A stretch of DNA of 64,000 nucleotides from Cryptomeria japonica (GCF_030272615.1 NC_081413.1:608194209-608258208), one strand, 5' to 3'. Shown: positions 35,918 through 48,733, counted from the first letter of the stretch. Notes: generated by a model not told the origin, from the letters alone. Made by a program: numbers and translations.

Positions 35918-37045
35918 TGTTGGCAAGAGACACTGCTCTGATGATGTTGGATGCATGGAGATTACTTAGGGGTTGTCATTGATGGCAACTCAACCTAGTA
36001 ATCCTATCTGGTACCTATAGATTTGATCTACCATAAGTCATATTTACTTTAGGCATAAATCTAATAGAGTGTGAACACAGTGTACAAATTCAATGGACAC
36101 AACTCATTTTCGGTGACGCAGTTTTTGTTGTGTTGATAGATATAGTTGATTGTTTGTTTAAGGCAGGTCACCTTGTAATTCCAACCTCTAGTGTCGATTC
36201 TAGTGCATGATTCTTGGTCCAGTATCTGGTGATCCTGACAAAGCAGAGATATTGTGTGGACAAATTGGGTAACATATGTTGTGGAAGTGTAGGGATGATT
36301 TCCATGATTGGTGTTTTGTTCAAGAAGTTTGTGTCATTTTGTGTGAAGCTTATGATCATATGTTTTGGGTTTGACATATGGATTTGTGATGGAGTGAGCT
36401 TACATGAGACTACATGTTTCATATTTTGCAGTTTTGCAAAGTTGACTTGTTGGAAATCTATTTTGGTGGTGCGGTTATATAAGATAGACTTGGGTGATCA
36501 TCTTGGTGAGAATATATGTGTGCAAAATTGTTTTGGGAGAAATTAAGCACAATTTCACATGTGCATCTTGAGTTTTGGTGATCCGATATTTGGCAGTAGA
36601 GCAGTTTCTCAGAGCAGTGGCAGGGGATAATTTTGAGCTTAATCAAAACTGATTGCTGGAATTTGTTGATGTATTCCAGTTCATACATTGTATCTGCTTT
36701 TATATCTCATTTGTAGGACAATGAGTCCTTGGGGTTGCGGCCCTATTTTGTATTGGAGCAGTGAGCTCTAGGCAATGTGCCTGAATGCAAGTGCATTCCC
36801 TTTTTGTAATATTGTTCTACTATTGACCATAGTATAATAATATTTTGGGTTCAAATCCCACTGTGGTTTTTTCCTTTCTGGGTTTCCACATAAAAATTCC
36901 GGTGTTATGGTTGTGTGGTTATTTGCTTTGATTTTTTGCATTATACTGTCTATCTTTGCATCTGGTGGATTAAGAATCGGTTTAATAAACTAGTAAATTG
37001 CAGAACATTGATTCACCCCCCTCTCATTGTTCATTGATTCCAACA
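35918..37045 (+). repeat. C 5' LTR
   Basis: 1128 bp. Strong match to 42184-43309, for example 'GTCGATTCTAGTGCATGATT' in both. Confidence 0.93.
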
Positions 37046-37047
37046 AT

Positions 37048-37059
37048 TGGTATCAGAGC
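37048..37059 (+). other. C primer-binding site
   Basis: TGGTATCAGAGC, 2 nt after the LTR. Confidence 0.9.
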
Positions 37060-37113
37060 TTAGTTTCTCCAAAGAAGCCTAACAACTTGAGGAAAATCTG
37101 AAAGATTGAATCA

Positions 37114-38246
37114 ATGGACTCCGATTTGCATAAATAACTTATTGTGGCACTTGAAGATCTTGATGTAGGAAGAAATGAAGTAAGTTCCTTGAAAAGAAAC
37201 CTGGATGCAGCTAAAGACTTCATTGAAACCCTAAAAGATCAAGTGAGCACTTCTAGAGAGAAAATAAAGTAGTTGATGGACAAGTTGAAGGAGAAAGAAG
37301 ATCAAAGTGTTGACAATCAATCCCTACAAGACAAGACAAATGAAGGTGAGAAGTTAGCTAGAGATAATGCAATTTTGAAGAATGAGATGTAATCTATTGT
37401 AATGAAGCTGACAAAGGAGATTGAAGACCAAAATAAGAAAGAATAAATTTTGACTCAGTCACTGAAGGATAGATCTAATGAATGTTGCAGATTGACATAT
37501 GAGGATTATCAACAGAAGCTTGAATTGGTGCAATGCAAGAATGATGGATAGGCAATTGAAAGGCGGATCATAATTCTGAGAGATGAGTTGACTACTAGGA
37601 GTACAAAGAAAAACTCAAAGCTAGTTCTGCCTAGTTGGATGACATGCTAGAAAGTCAGAGACATGGGAAAGACACACGTGGAGTTGGATTTGAGAAAGGA
37701 GAATCCTCTGGATCTGGTCAAAGCAGTCATAAAAAGGACACAAAACTTCTAGTAAGACAACCTAATGCCTATAAATTCAATGGTAAATGCTTTGTTTGTG
37801 GTAAATTTGGTCATATGACAAGCCAATGCAGAAGTAAGATGAATAATGGTTCTACCTTTACGGATCAATGTTTCATATGCAACAATTTTGGTCATAAGTC
37901 AAACATGTGCAGAATAGTGATAAATAATTTTCAGAACAAAAGATGCTATGCTTGTGTGATGTTTGGACACATATCTAACCAATGCAGGATGAGACCAAAT
38001 CAGATGAACTTCAGGCTTGTGCAAAGGAATGTTGTTTGTCATACATGCAACAAACCTAGTCATATTGCAAGATATTGCAGAAGCAAGAATGCTCCGATAA
38101 ACAAGAAGAAATCATTTGAAAAAGGAAAAGCTAAACTGGAAGAGATCAGAGATCAACATAAAAAGATGTGGGTAAAAAAGGAAGCTTCAAATGTGCAAAA
38201 TAACTCCACACTTGAATCCGTTGATGTAATTTCATCCAGTAACTAG
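37114..38246 (+). pseudogene. gag: C Gag: coiled coil plus four zinc knuckles, frameshifted
   Basis: ATG at 37114 (M-D-S-D-L-H-K) then TAA, but the frame continues with a Lys/Glu/Leu-rich coiled coil to about 37630, with further TAG/TAA codons. A frame change brings in 37635-38246, open, with C-F-V-C-G-K-F-G-H-M-T-S-Q-C, C-F-I-C-N-N-F-G-H-K-S-N-M-C, C-Y-A-C-V-M-F-G-H-I-S-N-Q-C (all complete) and C-H-T-C-N-K-P-S-H-I-A-R-Y-C (Gly lost, metal ligands kept). Knuckle number, spacing and the following K/E-rich tail match A and B. It would package element RNA. Confidence 0.87.
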
Positions 38247-38665
38247 AGCATTTTGACCTTAGCGAGTAGATTATCATGCAGATCATAGAACCCTCTTGCG
38301 GGCATCTATAACTAGTTTTGGAAGGTTGTAGAAGATCAAGATTAGGCATGTAGATGTTATCCATAAGAATTCATGGTGACTTGAGATTCTAGTGAGAGAA
38401 TTGATGCAAAATGAGGCATCTAGAAGCTTTTTAGGGTTAAGCATTTATTGCAGCTAAAAGTTAGGTTTTCAAATGATAAAAAGGCATTTTTTGTTTTTCA
38501 TTCCTCACATTGTGAACAAGAAGAAGAGAAGAGCAGTAGAGTGAAAGAGATTTAACATAGAAATATGAGCTTTCAGCGATCTAACAGAGACTCCTTGCAT
38601 CCGGTTGTGATCGAAAAGGTATTTATCCATTCTCAGGCTATCTGTTCATATTCTAAAATTTTGAA
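38247..38665 (+). other. C spacer between gag and ORF-X
   Basis: About 420 bp. AAAAGGTATTTATCC at 38615-38629, 47 nt before the ORF-X ATG, resembles the A and B motif. CTCAG lies 10 nt further on. Confidence 0.55.
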
Positions 38666-41600
38666 ATGACATCATCATCCGATGTAGCTACTCTTGTTGT
38701 GGAGATTACTGAAAGATCAAGACCTGTATTTATGAAGCATCCATGTAAGTCAGTAGAAGATGATCCAAATGGTGCATTTCCCTTTGTACCATACAATGTT
38801 TTACACAATGAAGATAATAGGGCTTACATACATTGTAATATTGAAGAATTGGAGAAATTGAACATGCTATCCCTATGCACACATGGTTGATTATTTGGTA
38901 ATCTGAAATCTGATTTTAATAATTTCGAGGAAAATAGTTTCATTCAGTTCGTTCATTTCCCAGTATCAGCGAGCCCGAATGGGTGAGGTATGTTCTAAGA
39001 CGAATCCATGATGAATTCCTATGGCTAGACAAACCCTACAAATCACAAAGCAAGCTATTCAAGCAGTTACCTATCTAAGTGCAACCAGTGAAGTTCCTGC
39101 ACTCCGAAATGTGAAGAACACCACTGTAATGGAGGTAACCAGTTCAAAGCATGACAACAAATCAATAACCATTAATGATATTGTGGATTTTGATGTAAGA
39201 TTTACTTCTATGGTTACTGGTTACAAGGTATATCAATCAAGAAGGGAAAACTTAGTATCTGGTACTACTATCTATGCAGCTTATCATATGTTAAAAGAAA
39301 ACAAGTATGACTTGTGCATGGTGCTTCTTAGTGAGCTAATGAGCAACTTAAAGAAGATCAAACAAGACAAGAAGCATGTGTTCAAATTCAGTTCCTTGAT
39401 CATTTGCTTGACACTATATTTCCTAAATGAGATTCCTGAAATTGGAAAGGTTTAATGGGCATATGACAAACTGGTGAAAATTCAAATCAAAGAAGGTTTG
39501 CAACGTGTTGGTGATGCAATTGCTCAAAAATATGTCTTATGGGGATACTTTAAAACTTTTTCAAGAGCTGATGCTGGGCATAGAAAGGATTCCAAAGGCT
39601 ATAGTTGAAAAGTATGAAAACACAATGTGCTTCATGGTAGATAAAGACCAATGTCACATGGAAGCAGTTGAGCCTAGACCAATTTGGATCTTGTCGATGG
39701 GTTATGAGGTGGATGAACTCACACTTGACACCTATGATTGACACCTCCTCAGTAAACTGGTGGATGAAAAAGAGGAAAGGTTGGTACTTTCAAAGAAAAA
39801 GACTTGGATTTGCACAAGCAATTCACTGGGCCCAAAAAGAAAAGGAAAATAAAAAAGGAAGTAGAACAGCTGGTAGAGAAAATGAGAATAACTAGAGAAG
39901 TTGTGCAAAGGGCTGGAGAGAAAAATATGTTGAAGGAGGCAGACATTGTGAAGAAATAGAAAAAATCGGTTCCCCTTCCTCCGAAGTAGGCCAAGGCTAA
40001 GAAATGTAAGTCTGCACCCATCTCCGGTGAGAAGAAGATAATCCCTCCACCTAAGCCACAATCATCTTCTATTGGTGGAGTTGAAAAGAAGAAGAAGGAG
40101 AAGTTGGTGAGAAAGCATGTTTCTATGGAAGAAGAAACTGAATCAGATGAAGAAGTTAGAGAAGTGAAGAAGACTACCACATATGCTAGGGTTGTCCAGA
40201 AGTCCTTATCCGGTGAAGCTCCACCTGCAAAGAAAGCTAAAACACAAGGTGAGCCATTCAGAAAAATGAGAGTAGGCAAGAAGAAATAAAAAATAGATGA
40301 AGCTCTCAAGTCGGGTAAGCTTGAAGGTCCTTAAACTATTGTGCCTCTGTTACAAAAGATTACAGATAGAATAGTAAAAGAAGGCAATATGAAAAACCTT
40401 TCTATATATTATGAGCATTCCAATGAAAAAGTTCAAAGAGACATTGATGAAGCCATCGTACATTATATTAACTCTTTTAGTAAAGCGTTGATTGAGTTGT
40501 CATGTATGATCCCAAAGGAGTTATATGAAATTTTGGATGCCTGGAAACACACAACTAGTTTAGAGGATGAGAGGCTAAAAGAATATACCTTAGTAAAACT
40601 ATGTCTTGATGTAACAAAGGATGAAATACAAAGAATTTTGGGACTTGCTAAGGAAAACCTCTAGAGAAAACACATAGTGAATAAAATAATGTTCGAAAGA
40701 GTCAATGAAGTGGTTAAAGATACATAGGGCATTCTAAAGAAAAATTTGGAATAAAATAGCTATCAAATCAATATGGAGAAGGGTGATTCCCTACTGGAAG
40801 AATAATTACCAAAAGACACTTCCATTCCAGAAGTACTGACAAAAGTTCCCAGTGATCAGAGGTATCAATCATCTGAATAGATTGATTCGGTAGAGTAGGA
40901 AATTGCAGATGATTATACTGCTAACCTCACAGTTGATGACTCTGGTGATGTTGTAGCAGACCCTCTGAAGTTAACATTGAGAAGACAACTGAGGAGATAG
41001 CAAAAGTTAGAGATGAACAAGAACAAGGCAATACTGAGAAGGATATAGGCATGAACACAAATGTAGAGGCAATGAAAGAGAAAGGGGAAGAGAAAATTGA
41101 TAAGACTTTGATGACTGTAGCAAGAGCCACTAATAAAGGGAAGTAGATTGTTGCTGATGAAGATGACTTTTCACATGAGCCACTTGATTTGAGTACTCTA
41201 TCTCCTATTCAAGCATTAAAATTAGCCACCCTTGCCCAAATCAAAGCTAGTGAGGATTTCCTTAAGTCCGTATCTAAAGAAAAATAGGTTATATATCTAG
41301 AAACTACAATCTTAGAGAAAATTTTGCCTAACCTTAAGTAGTATTCCAGTGACTCACCCTCCGGTAAGCTTAAGAGTGTGTTACATAAAGTTGAATTAGA
41401 GTTTGATTCATTAGAGAAAGCAGTAGATGAGGTAGTTTTGAAAACATTTAATGATGGGAGATTGAAAACAACTTTGCAAGCAGTTGAAGGTGACAAATTT
41501 AGTTTGAAGACTGCAGTAAAAAGTGTTGAGGATTCCCTAATTGAAGGTGGTAAGATCTTTAAGTCATGTCTCATCTTGACTAAATTTACAGTAGACATTG

Positions 41601-41950
41601 ACAAGAACATAAGGGATCATGAAGGCCGCCATTGCACAATCTTTTGCCCCATTCATATTTTCCCAGTAATTTTGAAGCTCAGATAATAGATCTAACTGAT
41701 AAAATAAAGAGATTTTATAAAGATAAAGAGCAAATTATAATTAGAGTAGGAGAATTGAGGAGTCTAATCACTCCTTGGTTGGACACTTTGCTTGGAGCTT
41801 AGTAGGATGCAATAATTGCTTTGGGAAAAGATGTACCATCAGATCTTAAGTGTGTAGAAGTACATGCATACATGTTTAGCGCCTTAATCAATGTTTTGGA
41901 TTGTTTCCTGAGAGGATGAAATGAGTATCTAAAATCTTTGAAGGTAACTT
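38666..41950 (+). pseudogene. C ORF-X, frameshifted homologue of A and B
   Basis: ATG at 38666 (M-T-S-S-S-D-V-A-T). The core lies in another frame from about 38990: ITKQAIQAVTYLSATSEV, F-T-S-M-V-T-G-Y-K-V-Y-Q-S-R-R, and YDLCMVLLSELMSNLKKI, position for position like A and B. Then C-H-M-E-A-V-E-P and Y-E-V-D-E-L match the B segment that A lacks. A very K/E-rich linker (39770-40290) and C-terminal helical pieces (40341-40664, 41378-41686) follow. At least five frame changes and several stops exist, and the end is approximate. The 186-aa antisense ORF over the linker is a composition artefact. Function unknown. Confidence 0.75.
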
Positions 41951-42183
41951 AGGCAAATATTTTTCAAGTTTTTGTAGATCACTGTATACATTCTTTTGTA
42001 TATAAGTTTTGGCAGACTCCTACCTTTGCCATTGATGTCAAAGGGGGAGAGAGCAGTGAAAAATGATGCACATTCTTAGGGGGAGTTAGTTGAGTGTACA
42101 AATTTTCGGATTGGTTACAGTTTTAGAATTTTGGAGTACTTGTCATTTTTCATACTGTTGCCATCAATGCTAAAGGGGGAGAT
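41951..42183 (+). other. C 3' untranslated region with three polypurine tracts
   Basis: GATGTCAAAGGGGGAGAGAG (about 42034-42052), TTAGGGGGAGTTAG (42076-42089) and TAAAGGGGGAGAT (42171-42183) after TTGCCATCAATGC. Same three-tract layout as in A, B and the copia element. Confidence 0.82.
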
Positions 42184-43309
42184 TGTTGGCAAGAGACACT
42201 GCTCCGGTGATGTTGGATGCATGGAGATTACTTAGGGATTGTCATTGATAGAAACTCAGCCTAGTAAATTTGATTTGCTGAAAGTCATATTGACTTTAGG
42301 CATAAGTCCGACAGAGTGTGAACACAATGTACAGATTGAGTGAGCATAACTCATTTTTGGTGATGCAGTTTTGGTTGCGATGATTGGGATAGTCGATTGG
42401 TCATTTAAGGTAGATCACCTTGTAATTCCAGCCTCCAATGTCGATTCTAGTGCATGATTCTTGGTCCACTATCCGGTGATTCTAGCAGAGGAGCTGTTGT
42501 GTGGACAAGTTGGGTAACATGTGTTGTGGAAGTGTAGGGCTGATTTTCATGATTGGTGTTGTGATCAAGGAGTTTGTTTCGTTGTGTGTGAAGAAAATGA
42601 TCATATGTTTTAGGTCCAGTATATGGATTTGTGATGGAGTGAGCCGACATGAGACTACATGTTTCATATTTTGTAGTTTTGTGAAGCCGACTTATTGGAG
42701 ATCTATTTTGGTGGTGCAGGTATATAAGATAGACTTGGGTGATCATCTTGGTGAGAATATATGTGTGCAAAATTGTTTTGGGAGCGATTGAGCATAGTTT
42801 CACATGCGCATCTTGAGTTTTGGTGATCTGGTATTTGGTAGCAGAGCAGTTTCTCAGAGTAGTGGCAGCGGATCATTTTGAGCTTAACTGGAACTAATTG
42901 TTGGGCATTTATAGATGATGTATTCCAGTTCAAACATTATATTTGCTTTTATATCTCATTTGTTGGATAGTGAGTCCTCTGAGATTACAACCTTGTTTTG
43001 TATTTGAGTAGTGAGCTCTAGGAAGTGTGCCTGAATGCAAGTGCATTCCCCTTTTGTAATATTGTTCTACTACTGGCCATAGTATAATAATATTGTGGGT
43101 TCAAATCCCACCATGGTTTTTCCCTTTCCAGGTTTCCACGTAAAAATTCTAGTGCTATGGTTGTGTGGTTATTTGCTATGAGCTTCTACATTATACTGTC
43201 TATCTTTTGCATCCAATGGATTAAGAATCTGTTTAATAAACTAGTAAATTACATAACATTGATTCACCCCCCCTGCCCCCCCCCCTCTTAGTGTTCATTG
43301 ATTCCAACA
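42184..43309 (+). repeat. C 3' LTR
   Basis: 1126 bp. The U5 end carries an interrupted C tract (43267-43285), longer than in the 5' copy. Confidence 0.93.
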
Positions 43310-43314
43310 GTAAT

Positions 43315-44321
43315 GAGCTTCATCCACATGTAATTTATTTTTTGTCCTTAACCTGTGGAAGTGAGTTGCGACCTTGTATTGTTTTAGCCCTTGCTAGTAC
43401 AAATGTGGGCCATACATCTATCTTCTAGCACAGGGGAGTGGTCTTTTGGGGTCCACACAACCAGGTGGTAGTTACCTTCCTCCATCAAGTATTTGGACTT
43501 GTTCATTGTGTGGTTTGGCATTGATTCATTCTTCAATTGCTTCTCTTGGATATGGTCAACTTAGTAGATTAAATGAAGATTCATTCATTCTTTTATATTT
43601 TTGTTCTATTTATATCAAATATAATTGAATTATAGACATGTCTTCTAGGTGGATGATGTAATTGGGATGTAATTATGATGTAACGATGAGGAAATTGTGA
43701 TGTAATTTTTGTGATATGGTTTTGTAGGATTCATGTTAGTAATTGTCATATTTGATTTAAGTATATGATAATTATTTATCATTTTATGGATCTTGTAGGA
43801 ACATTTGGAATTGGGTACAAAAATGAACCCAGACTTAGAAGTTTACTGATTGCAACTATTTTCTCAATTTAGTAAAGTTAAATGCATATAAATCTTTAAT
43901 TGTGTTAGTTCTCTTATTAATGTTCAATCAATGGATTAAAATGTTATCTATGATTAGATTTAGTTTTCTTGATGTGTTATGAGATGTTAAGTAACATCAT
44001 TGAGGAACCTTGGAGGCTAGTCTAGAGTTGTTTCTTCAATTTGTGATAATTGAGTTTTAAAGTTGTTTTCTTGTTAGAACATTGCATTTGGTTATTAATT
44101 AAAATGTGTTTAAAAAAATATTTCACATCTTTTTGAGCTAGATTAGTTTGATCTTCTGGGGTTCCTTGGTGGCGTGTTACAATTTATTTCTACCAAATGT
44201 TGTAAAAGGATGAGAAAAGAAAATTTAAAGGTACTTATCACAGCCTTGGAGTATGTTATAGGTTTTTTACAATGTGAAAGGGTATTTCTATTCCCCAACT
44301 CCACTTCTTACTTGACATGTT
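43315..44321. other. Intergenic DNA right of element C
   Basis: Continues the repeat of 35460-35912 for about 170 bp. Beyond this it is AT-rich with a few GATGTAAT repeats near 43650-43710. No gene seen. Confidence 0.4.
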
Positions 44322-44440
44322 TGATGCAGGAGCACCCAAGTCTATAGGTAATTTAGCATCAACCAAAAAAAATTCAATTTATTTTAATTTTGGTTGCGTT
44401 CTAATTATTATTTTTAGTCTTATTTTGGAGGAATTTTTAC
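44322..44440 (+). repeat. Start of an LTR related to that of G1
   Basis: TTTGATGCAGGAGCA followed at the right distance by GCATCAACCAAAAA, as in the G1 LTRs (34087 and 4867). The similarity fades after about 60 bp and no matching end was found, so this is either a diverged family member or a fragment. Confidence 0.5.
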
Positions 44441-46394
44441 AATAAATTTAACCAAGCAAGAATTTTTTCTTGTAGAAGGCCCAACCGAGTATCTCCAAAT
44501 TTTATTTGGAAAATTTGGAGCAAAATTGGCTAAGTTATGACAAATTAGAGGTTTGGGGACTTCTAAGAACACTCACCGAGTTTAAAGGATACTACTTCCT
44601 AGTCAATATCTAACAAAGTGTTTTGGATTTAAGGTTCAAGTAGTTTTAGGAACCTCGATAGTTCTTGTTCCCATTAAAATCTCTAACTAACACTTAGAAA
44701 TTCTTTTGTGGAGTTCTCAATTCTTTAGGAACCTTCAATAAGGTGTGAGGTTATTTATTCCCATCTAAGTGGCGAACCTTGACAAGACAAAAAAAGAGAG
44801 ATTTTTGAAGGTTCAAATGGTTCCTAAAGAGGTTGAAAACCTAGATAAGAGAAGCAAAGAAACACTCCAAAATTTCCTAAAGGGGTAGGAACTCTTGAAA
44901 AGGTGCACAATTCTTAGTTCCCATGGGGTGGGAGCCCTCGATAGGAAGGACATAGAGGAGCATGTAAATATTTAGAAAATAAAATAGTTCTAAATGGGTT
45001 TTAAAGATTCATCATAGCTGTGAACACTCCTTTAATCATTTTTGAGGATTTTTCACATGTTGACATGTGACAAATATTTCAAGGTCATCCCTTTTTTTTG
45101 GTATAATAGTGGAACTTTCTCATGTGGGAAGAATATAATGTTGAAAGGAATTTTTTTATGGGTTAGTTTGTGGCTAAGGAGTAAATTCTTGGCATGTTTA
45201 AAAATGAATAAAGAAATATAGCTACCATGAATATGAGAAGTTTCCATACACAAAGAATTGAGAAAAGAATATCGAGAATACCTGAGGCACTACTAGAGAA
45301 TAATAGCTATGAAAGGATTAATTAATTTATGAAGTAGATTTTTTATTATAAATAACAATTATTGTAAAATTTAGATTTAAACTTAACAAATGACATTTGT
45401 TTTAATCTTGCTTTTGTTGTGGTTGAGGATATTATTGTGTTAGCTATGTGATTGGGTCACTTGTTAAGGCCCCCAAATCACAACTACACCAATAATTGGT
45501 ATCCATCATGATCCTTCATTGTTGGCTTCTTCAAATATTACCAGTTCAAGAGGTAGTTGTGAGGAATAGTGTGTAGGTATTTTTCATTTGATATCTTTTT
45601 CTATTTCCGTATTGGGGAAATCTATTTTGTTGATACATTTATGTACCTCTTTCTAGTTCTATTATGCTCTATACAAGGATTGATTATAATTCCTTTTTTG
45701 GTATTTTAATATATAATTCCTCTACCATTTTGACTGATATAAAAATAAAATTTTGTGAAAATATTTTTTTGGAGACATTTACCAATGAATATATTTACTA
45801 AATCCTACATTTGCAAACTTTTTTTAGTAAAACTAATAGAGGAACCAAATTTTCACACGTGGCTTGTGACCTTTATCATCTTCGTACCTTCATCATGTGA
45901 TTGAAAATATATTTGAGCTATTAAATATTTTTTATTTAAATCCAAAAATGTTTGTTTGTTTCAAAATAGAAAGTTGAATTTTGACAAAATAATCCACAAC
46001 AAATTACATGAATAAATTCACAATAAAAAAATTATTTGTTTTAGAACACTAAGCCTTTACGGTACTCAACGTATAACTTTAGAAAACTATTGTTGACCAA
46101 TAGTTAAGGGATAGACTACAAGATCTCCAACAACTCAAGTAATAACCAAAAGGATAAATTGGTGAAGCAAAGTACAAAATATTGATCCAAATGAGATTAA
46201 AATATCTTGATAGTTGATATCAATAAATAAGAGTAAATACATTATATTTATCCCATCATTATGTGGTGATGAATTAATATAATTTTTCATTTTTAAAAGC
46301 ATAAAAGGAATTAACTTTGATTTTATATGTATTTGTTGAAAATTTTGTACAATTTTATATGCATGAAAAATAGCTAGAAAATACAATAATTGTT
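44441..46394. other. Unclassified DNA, possibly LTR body
   Basis: Degenerate repeats of 'GGAACC-TCGATAG' and 'TAGTTCCCAT' occur between 44640 and 44960. Otherwise AT-rich with no ORF that I can support. Confidence 0.35.
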
Positions 46395-46529
46395 TTTGAT
46401 ATTAAGAGCAACAAAATAGGGGTATTGTCCCCTAATACAACAACCCTGAGGGCATAAATCCAATCGGGTAATCCATAGCAACACATTAACATCACATTAA
46501 TCACAAACTAAGAAGATAAAAGAGACTAG

Positions 46530-48407
46530 CCAAAACGGCTTTCACGACATAACAGTCAAAAGAAAAACCTATCAAGCCAGCAACCCCAAACCCGGCTCAA
46601 GGAGGGGGAGCAAGACCCGGGCCTTGACAAAGAGGGGTTTGGAGGAGGGGGGAAGACTTCCCCTTTTGTTTGCGACAAACAATAGTCCAAGCAATAATGT
46701 CACTAGGACCCTCAAAGGAAGGATCGGGCGGGGAGGTCCCCACATCAAATCTATCCACAATGGTAGTAGGCTACTACAGCATGACAACAGAAGATTTCAG
46801 CGATGAAGCAACACCAAAAATAGGTTTAGTAGGATAGAACGAGGCTACAAAACAAGAGAGCCAAGGATGGGAGCCTTAGCAGAGGAGGTCAAAACAATAG
46901 AAGCAAGAGGATCAATAGGAGCTCCAATAGTAGTGAGGGCATCCTCCTGAAAGGAGACATCATCCTCATGAGAGGATCCAACATAATTAGAGTCCAAGGC
47001 ATTGACTACCAAATGATCTGTAGTAGCATTCTTCCACCAAGTAGCAACACCTCTATGACATGGAATAGAACAATCTGAAGCAAGATGACTCGTTGAGAAG
47101 CATTTTCGGTAGCAAAAGGGGAGGCCTTCGTAATCCAACGGTTATATCCATGGCCTATCCCCAACCATAAGAACCACATCTCTCACAAGAGGCGAAGAGA
47201 TTTCAATGTCAATTAAAATGCAGTCAAAGGTAGAGTGCTCCATAGAACACATGGCCTCATTCACCTTCAAGAAACGTCCAATGGAGTTACCAATGGCCTC
47301 ATAGCAAGAAAGCTCCTAGAAATAGAGAGAAAGATTAGGAAGGCAAACCCAAACTCGGTACACATTAAGTGACTCAGTAAGGGGGTTAAAAGAAGTTGTC
47401 TAGGGCTTCATAGCAAAAGAGTGATCTCCCCAAGCCCACAGCGTCCCCAACACCAAATCTCTTTCTAAAGAAGAAATAAAATTAGCAATGAAAAACCCCT
47501 TAGCACAAGGATAGAGCTCAATGCTATGTGTAACCATAGGCATCCAAGAATCACTCACGCAAGGATGGAGGTCTAGAAGAGAAGGACAAAAACCAACAAA
47601 TCTGCACACTAAAGCACGACATTTGTAGAAGTCAATACTATCCACAACATCCTATCCACTGACCACCACGAAGGAGGATTTGTCATAGAGAAAAAAGTGA
47701 ATCCCCTTAGGAAGATGAGCAACAGATCTGACCACACGAGAAAATCTTCATCCGCTAATGAAAGGAGGTTTGGGAGGGACCGAGGCAACAACACCAAGAG
47801 CATCCACATCCCTAGCGTTAACAACAGTAGCAGTAGAATGACCCCTCAGATTAGTAACACCCACGGGAGAGGGTGGGGGAGGGCTCGAACCAGCCACGAC
47901 AGCACCCGCAAGGCGGGGCGGGGATGGGGGTCACGACCCAGCAATGGCGGTAATCACAACGACTCCAGTGGAAGAGCCATTCAATCTGCCCGCTAGAGAC
48001 CTCCCAAGCCCAGATTATGGGTCATTAGGCGAAGAGAGAGAAGCAAAGAGAGCAGATGCGGCTGCATCCCAATTCAGTGCAATATGAGCAGGGGTAGAAT
48101 GACCCCTCAGATTAGTAACACCCACGGGGGAGGGTGGGGGAGGGCTCGAACCAGCCACGACAGCACCTGCAAGGCGGGGCGGGGATGGGGGTCACGACCC
48201 AGCAATGGCGGTAATCACAACGACTCCAGTGGAAGACCCAATCAATCTGCCCGCTAGAGACCTCCCAAGCCCAGATTATGGGTCATTAGGCGAAGAGAGA
48301 GAAGCAAAGGGAGCAGATGCGGCTGCATCCCAATTCAGTGCAATATGAGCAGGGGTGAGCTCGTTCGCTCGAGCAGGAGAGCCATTGCAATAGGCGTTCA
48401 AATTCAT
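46530..48407 (-). pseudogene. Plant LINE ORF1-like protein (DUF4283 plus zinc knuckle)
   Basis: From ATG 48407 the frame runs M-N-L-N-A-Y-C-N-G-S. It passes a 261-bp in-frame duplicated Ala/Ser/Pro/Gly-rich segment (two TGA/TAG per unit), then P-K-G-I-H-F-F-L-Y-D and F-I-A-N-F-I-S-S-L-E-R-D. The DUF4283-like block with V-W-V-C-L-P-N-L-S-L-Y-F follows. G-D-R-P-W-I-stop-P-L-D-Y-E-G-L-P-F-C-Y-R-K-C-F-S-T-S-H-L-A-S-D-C is the zf-CCHC_4-type knuckle region (47140-47070). It stops at 46845, and past a frame change W-T-I-V-C-R-K-Q-K-G-K follows near 46680. These nucleic-acid-binding ORF1 proteins act with LINE RNA. All frames are broken. Confidence 0.8.
47833..48354. repeat. 261-bp tandem duplication in LINE ORF1
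   Basis: Units 47833-48093 and 48094-48354, nearly identical (differences such as CACCCGC/CACCTGC and GAGCCATTC/GACCCAATC). 261 is 87 codons, so the duplication keeps frame. It is much richer in GC than its surroundings. Confidence 0.95.
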
Positions 48408-48553
48408 GATGATCGCTTTGAATACACTCCACTATATCATGAATTAAAAACTTTGACAATTCTCCTTTATTTTAGCTCCTCGCTAATTCATTTTCACACA
48501 TTCAAGAGACTTCAAAACTTGTACTTCATTTTAATACTTACAAACATACAATG

Positions 48554-48733
48554 CAAAGTGATAATAATAGAAAATAACATTTAAATTATTTGAAAATATT
48601 TTAATCAACCTTATTAAATCCCTACATTGTTTCTAAGAAATAACAAAGTGATAATAATAGAAAATAACATTTAAATTATTTGAAAATATTTTAATCAACC
48701 TTATTAAATCCCTACATTGTTTCTAAGAAATAA
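48554..48733. repeat. 90-bp perfect tandem duplication
   Basis: Units 48554-48643 and 48644-48733 start CAAAGTGATAATAATAG and show no difference by eye, so the duplication is recent or conserved. Non-coding. Confidence 0.97.

Larger units (their letters stand above)
35918..43309 (+). mobile_element. C: third gag-plus-ORF-X element, different LTR family
   Basis: LTRs at 35918-37045 and 42184-43309, TGTTGG...CCAACA, flanked by GTTAT (35913-35917) and GTAAT (43310-43314), 4 of 5 identical. Internal order is primer site, Gag, spacer, ORF-X, polypurine tracts, exactly as in A and B, again without any pol domain. LTR sequence is clearly different from A/B outside the termini, so the design is shared between families and not just between copies. 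Confidence 0.9.
46395..48407 (-). mobile_element. LINE relic containing ORF1 only
   Basis: The minus strand carries an ORF1-like frame (48407 to about 46530) followed by a short tail ending in CTTAATATCAAAAACA near 46395, which resembles a LINE 3' end. No endonuclease or reverse transcriptase follows, so ORF2 is missing by internal deletion, or this is an ORF1-only derivative. No target duplication found. Confidence 0.6.

Noticed and set aside
36214-36546. 110-aa Cys/Phe-rich ORF in the C LTR, repeated at 42501-42791
   Set aside because: It occurs in both LTR copies only because they are the same sequence. The reading differs in frame-breaking places and it lacks any domain.
39749-40309. 186-aa antisense ORF rich in Phe/Ser in element C
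   Set aside because: It mirrors the Lys/Glu-rich linker of ORF-X on the sense strand, where homologous flanks exist. Composition artefact.
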